From NCBI GenBank assembly GCA_964418125.1, contig CAYQKY010000015.1, positions 1 to 64,000 of the forward strand: 64,000 bases of DNA, read 5' to 3'. The notes below the pieces were generated by a model that was not told the origin of the DNA, searched no databases, and saw only the letters and a program-made list of their open reading frames with translations. Positions 60,686 to 64,000 of this stretch are shown piece by piece. Made by a program: the position numbers and the translations under genes. This DNA comes from JACJXW01 sp964418125. GTDB lineage: Bacteria > Bacteroidota > Bacteroidia > Chitinophagales > Saprospiraceae. Numbering within the stretch: position 1 is the first letter of the stretch; each line of letters begins with the position of its first letter.

Positions 60686-62086
60686 TCATCCCGTCACCGG
60701 CACCACTTTAACCCCATTCTGCTTGCTCAGGTACCGCTGAATGATGCGCGTCGTCTCCGGGTTGCCCTGGAACGGTTTGATGGCGTCTCGCAGAAAATCG
60801 GGCTGCCCGTTCATCTCTTCCCGTTCGATGTAGCCGAAGCCGCGGTAGGCGCCCTCTTCGACGAGCACCACCGACATTTCCTCCGGGCTGCGCCCCAGGT
60901 CCAGGATGAAAAAGTCCTTGTCAAATACGGTGGAGAGCCTGTCGCGGGCTTCTCCGGCACGTTCGTTATAGGCCTCCGCCGGTTCGGCGCCGATGCAGGC
61001 GCCGTGGCACTGCTTGATGTGGTAGTGGAAGCAGGCCCCTTTACCCGGGTGCAGGCTGCAGAGGCGGGAACAGAGTTGGTACTCCTCAAGAGCCCGGCCG
61101 AGGTGGCCCTTGGCGTGGCTCAGCTTTGGGTATTCGGAGATGATATTGTATTTCTTGCGGGTTTGGGCCGTTACCTGGGCCACTTCGAAGCAGATGTAGC
61201 CGTTCTCGTCTTCAAAAGTGTGGATGACATAGGGAAAGCGGCGGACCCGCTGGGCGCGGTTTATCGGGGGGCGCAGGCGTTTGATCTCGTGCGATTCCAG
61301 CAGCAGTGCCACCAACTCGCTGCCGGTCAGCTCAAAAGAAATGTCATGCACGTGCTGCTGCAGTTTGCCGCCCTTTTCCGATTTATTGGCAAAGTGCTCC
61401 GCCACCCGCTTTTTGATGTTGATGCTTTTGCCGACATAGACCACATCGCCCTTCTGGTTGTGGAAATAGTAGACGCCGCACTCTTCGGGCAGCGCGTGGA
61501 TCTGCTCCAGGCTAAGGTTTTTCGGCAGTAAAGCCTCTTTGACCCCCAGGTTGACCATCTCTTTTACGCGCTGTTCATTATCTTCACGGTTCAGAATGCG
61601 GCGCAGGATCTCGGCGGTGGCCAGGGCGTCGTCGAGGGCGCGGTGGCGGTTTTCCACCTCGATACCGAGGCTGCGGATCAGGTTGCCGAGGCTGTAGGAT
61701 GGCAGGCCGGGGAAGGCCTTTCGGCTCAGGCGCACCGTGCAGAGGTTCTTTCGGGTAAAGGTGTAGCCCAGGCGGGCAAACTCCTCGCGCAGGAAGCTGT
61801 AGTCGAAACGCACATTGTGCGCCACAAAGATGGCGCCTTCGGTCATTTCCACTACCTTGCGGGCAACCTCGTAGAAGCGGGGGGCGCCCTGCACCATGTC
61901 CTGCGTAATGCCGGTCAGCTGGGTGATGCCGTAGGGCACATAACACTCCGGGTTGATGAGGCTGCTGTAGGTATCAAGGATCTGAACCCCATCGTGGAGT
62001 ACGATGGCAATCTCTATGACCTTGTCGCGCGAGGCGCGGCCTCCGGTAGTTTCCAGGTCGACTATGGCGTAGCGTTTATGCATCAT
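60686..62086 (-). CDS. DnaQ-type exonuclease fused to GIY-YIG nuclease domain
   Basis: A 466-residue fusion. Residues 1-175 are a DEDD 3'-5' exonuclease: IVDLETTG (7-14), AHNVRFDYSFL, and HRALDDALATAEIL. Residues about 195-290 are a UvrC-like GIY-YIG domain: GVYYFHNQKGDVVYVGKSINIKKRV. A further C-terminal part follows. Related fusions occur in many bacteria and are thought to act in DNA repair together with, or instead of, UvrC. Either the ATG at 62086 or 62083 can be used. Confidence 0.92.
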   Translation of the reverse strand: MMHKRYAIVDLETTGGRASRDKVIEIAIVLHDGVQILDTYSSLINPECYVPYGITQLTGITQDMVQGAPRFYEVARKVVEMTEGAIFVAHNVRFDYSFLREEFARLGYTFTRKNLCTVRLSRKAFPGLPSYSLGNLIRSLGIEVENRHRALDDALATAEILRRILNREDNEQRVKEMVNLGVKEALLPKNLSLEQIHALPEECGVYYFHNQKGDVVYVGKSINIKKRVAEHFANKSEKGGKLQQHVHDISFELTGSELVALLLESHEIKRLRPPINRAQRVRRFPYVIHTFEDENGYICFEVAQVTAQTRKKYNIISEYPKLSHAKGHLGRALEEYQLCSRLCSLHPGKGACFHYHIKQCHGACIGAEPAEAYNERAGEARDRLSTVFDKDFFILDLGRSPEEMSVVLVEEGAYRGFGYIEREEMNGQPDFLRDAIKPFQGNPETTRIIQRYLSKQNGVKVVPVTG

Positions 62087-62130
62087 GGTCCCAACTTAGG
62101 CGGCCCAGCCATCCAGGCCGTTCGAACCGT

Positions 62131-62171
62131 GGCAAGTTTTCTCCAGGCACCTCCTGGCCGGAAAACTTGCC
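62131..62171. repeat. Inverted repeat between divergent genes
   Basis: GGCAAGTTTTC (62131-62141) and GAAAACTTGCC (62161-62171) are perfect 11-bp arms. CCAGG/CCTGG pair inside. It could bind a regulator of the two divergent genes or be an intergenic repeat. Confidence 0.65.
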
Positions 62172-62194
62172 AAGGAATAAATTTTAAAAACAAT

Positions 62195-63520
62195 ATGGTT
62201 GTGAAGGTAAAAATTTTCGTTGCAATTGTTGTGCTGTTTCAACTGAATTGTGGCAGCCTGTCGAAAAAAATCGTGGAACCGGCTCCGGCAGAGCCGGAAG
62301 TGCAGGTGTCGGAACCAAAAGAGGAAACGCCCCAGCCTTCGGAAACCGTCCCTGCCGAAGTAAAAGAACCGGCAGGAGCCGAAGAACCGGAACCGGCGGA
62401 AACGGCGCCGCCCGCCCCTTTTCCGGGAGCGGCGCTCCCGGATCAGTATATAGAGCAGCTTAAACAAAGCAAAGGAATCGCCCTGCTGGTTAACCAAACT
62501 TCGATGGTGGGTAATACCCACCTGGTGGACACCCTGCTCAGCCAGGGCGTAAAGGTAGCTAAAATATTCGCTCCCGAGCACGGCTTCCGCGGCGCTGCCG
62601 ACGCCGGCGAGAAGGTGCGCGACGGGAAGGACCTGCAGACCGGCCTGCCTATCATATCCCTCTACGGGAGCCGTCGCAAGCCTGCCGCGGATGACCTGAA
62701 AGGCGTGGATGTGGTGGTGTTTGACATTCAGGACGTAGGGGCGCGCTTTTACACCTACATCAGCAGCATGCACTACGTCATGGAGGCCTGCGCCGAGCAG
62801 GGCGTCCGCTTTATGGTCATGGACCGCCCCAACCCGAACGGGCACTTCGTAGACGGCCCCATCCTGGATCTTGAATACCAGTCGTTTGTGGGCATGCACC
62901 CGGTGCCCATCGTGCATGGCATGACGGTAGGGGAGTACGCCCGGATGATCAACGGGGAGGGGTGGCTGGCCAATGGCGTGCAGTGTGAGCTGACGGTTGT
63001 TCCCTGCGCCGGTTACACCCACGATACGCCTTACGCCCTGCCCGTGGCGCCCAGCCCCAACCTGCCAAATATGCGGGCCATCTACCTGTATCCGTCCACC
63101 TGCTTTTTCGAAGGCACGGTGGCCAGTGAAGGCAGGGGTACCAGCCACCAGTTCCAGGTATACGGCCATCCGGATTATCCGGAAGGCAGTTTTACCTTCA
63201 CCCCTGTGCCCATGCCCGGCGCCCGCTATCCCAAGCTGGAAGGCCTGCTGTGCCGCGGCTACAGCCTGGTGGACAGGCATCCGGATTCGATCCGCGCCGA
63301 GGCTAAGATAAACCTCAGCTACCTGATCGAATTTTACCGCAACTTCCCCGATAAAGACAATTTTTTCCTGAAAAACCTCTTCTTTGATAAACTGGCGGGA
63401 GGGGATGAGTTGAGGAAACAGATCATCGCCGGTAAAACGGAGGAAGAAATACGTGAGAGCTGGCAGAAAGGGCTGGAAGCGTTTCAAAAGATACGGGAGA
63501 AATACCTGCTCTATGAATAG
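62195..63520 (+). CDS. NamZ-type (DUF1343) exo-muramidase lipoprotein
   Basis: A 441-residue protein. The start at 62195 gives a lipoprotein signal (MVVKVKIFVAIVVLFQLNC, Cys 19). It is followed by a Pro/Glu-rich linker (about 28-78) and the DUF1343/NamZ domain (about 85-441; LVNQTSMVG, FAPEHGFRGAADAGEKV, VVFDIQDVGARFYTYIS, MDRPNPNG, PSPNLPNM, FEGTVASEGRGT). The family removes terminal N-acetylmuramic acid from peptidoglycan fragments, for wall recycling or catabolism. The frame is open far upstream, but that part is antisense to the nuclease gene. Confidence 0.9.
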   Translation: MVVKVKIFVAIVVLFQLNCGSLSKKIVEPAPAEPEVQVSEPKEETPQPSETVPAEVKEPAGAEEPEPAETAPPAPFPGAALPDQYIEQLKQSKGIALLVNQTSMVGNTHLVDTLLSQGVKVAKIFAPEHGFRGAADAGEKVRDGKDLQTGLPIISLYGSRRKPAADDLKGVDVVVFDIQDVGARFYTYISSMHYVMEACAEQGVRFMVMDRPNPNGHFVDGPILDLEYQSFVGMHPVPIVHGMTVGEYARMINGEGWLANGVQCELTVVPCAGYTHDTPYALPVAPSPNLPNMRAIYLYPSTCFFEGTVASEGRGTSHQFQVYGHPDYPEGSFTFTPVPMPGARYPKLEGLLCRGYSLVDRHPDSIRAEAKINLSYLIEFYRNFPDKDNFFLKNLFFDKLAGGDELRKQIIAGKTEEEIRESWQKGLEAFQKIREKYLLYE

Positions 63521-63596
63521 TGAAGTTATTCTTTGATTTTCCAAAGTGCCTTTATGGCTCCACTGTTGGGCGGGTTCCCCCCGGATATTCACTCAT

Positions 63597-63627
63597 TCGT
63601 TCATTCATTAATTCAGTCCATATAATG
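63597..63627. repeat. Third, partial copy of the dispersed repeat
   Basis: 28 of 31 bases match the end of copy 1 (CATTCG-T-ATTCA-TAATTCAGTCCATATA). It directly precedes, and touches, the sbcD start codon. Confidence 0.65.
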
Positions 63628-64000
63628 AAGATCATCCACACATCCGACTGGCACCTCGGCCAGAAATTCCTGTATAACGGCCGGGAAGAAGAGCACCAAC
63701 TGGCCCTCGACTGGCTGCTGGCCGCTATCCGCGAGCAGGAAGCCGACGGGCTGATCGTCGCCGGCGATATTTTCGATATCGGCAACCCACCCAACTACGC
63801 CCGCCGGATGTACTACCGCTTTCTCACCCAGCTTATGGGCACGGCCTGCCGCCACGTCGTCATTACCGGGGGAAACCACGATTCGCCATCCATGCTCAAT
63901 GCGCCCCGGGAACTGCTGCAGGCGCTCAACATCCACGTGGTGGGGGAGGCTTCGGAAAATATTGAGGATGAAGTGATCGAATGGCGGGATGAACAAGGTG
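63626..64000 (+). CDS. sbcD: Nuclease SbcCD subunit D (5' part, runs off the window)
   Basis: The first 125 residues are visible. TSDWHLGQKFLYNGR, VAGDIFDIGNPPN and ITGGNHDSPSML show the metallophosphoesterase motifs of SbcD/Mre11, which cleaves DNA hairpins and ends with SbcC. sbcC would be expected to follow beyond 64,000. The ATG lies within the copy-3 repeat edge, so the repeat supplies or overlaps the translation start. Confidence 0.93.

Noticed and set aside
62096..63592. Long minus-strand open frame of 498 codons
   Set aside because: It is antisense to the NamZ-like gene and composed of shadow-like His/Arg/Gly-rich sequence.
1..64000. CRISPR array, rRNA or tRNA genes, transposase genes, retron or diversity-generating retroelement
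   Set aside because: No regular spaced repeats, no RNA-gene-like consensus segments, and no reverse transcriptase or transposase motif in any translated frame.

Overview
The window is chromosomal DNA from a Bacteroidota bacterium, most likely of the Saprospiria/Lewinella type. The evidence is several secreted proteins with type IX secretion (T9SS) C-terminal domains, one 1,821-residue SprB-repeat adhesin with a gliding-type C-terminal domain, many lipoproteins, Bacteroidota -7 promoter elements (TAnnTTTG) upstream of several genes, and housekeeping genes typical of the group (parA/parB/DUF5683, fhs, sppA, rmuC). No rRNA, tRNA, CRISPR array or transposase was found. Everything was read by eye; no database search was run.

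Region by region. 1-1,623: repeat-rich intergenic DNA, then a CcmC-like heme-handling protein. 1,630-8,534: an AT-rich island with four overlapping minus-strand genes. It is a compact DNA phosphorothioation (Dnd) operon: a novel-looking first gene (RpoA-CTD-like helix-hairpin-helix + sigma region 4 + HARE-HTH), then dndC, dndD, and a dndE fused to a HerA/FtsK-type ATPase. dndA, dndB and the dndFGH restriction genes are not in the window. 8,928-16,605: DUF5683, parB, parA, an UPF0173 hydrolase, an FMN reductase, a PMT-like glycosyltransferase and sppA. 16,917-23,631: the SprB-repeat adhesin and a lipoprotein isoaspartyl peptidase. 23,846-26,215: an ECF sigma factor with a membrane partner. 26,508-38,934: acyltransferase, a small membrane peptide, an Asp-rich PepSY-like lipoprotein, a T9SS dockerin-like protein, a protein of unknown function, a histidine phosphatase, rmuC, an intradiol-dioxygenase-like T9SS protein next to an effector-associated-domain/TPR protein, proC, a MarR regulator and YceI. 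39,114-43,398: a second ECF sigma factor with a membrane/beta-barrel partner, and a T9SS esterase. 43,410-45,430: very small proteins including a cold-shock protein. 45,497-52,680: fhs, mscS, an ATP-grasp-like protein, pabC-pabB and pyrF. 52,838-56,179: a T9SS M43 metalloprotease and a lipoprotein.

56,200-60,600 is a second AT-rich accessory stretch. It has a structured non-coding segment and related lipoproteins, one of which appears split by an about 85-bp dispersed repeat that also occurs upstream in inverted orientation. 60,686-64,000: a DnaQ/GIY-YIG nuclease fusion, a NamZ-like muramidase lipoprotein, and the start of sbcD.

The most interesting locus is the Dnd-variant island. Its gene overlaps imply one transcript. 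Its DndE-ATPase fusion and its transcription-factor-like first gene, in place of dndB, suggest an unusual coupling of DNA sulfur modification with DNA translocation or transcriptional sensing.
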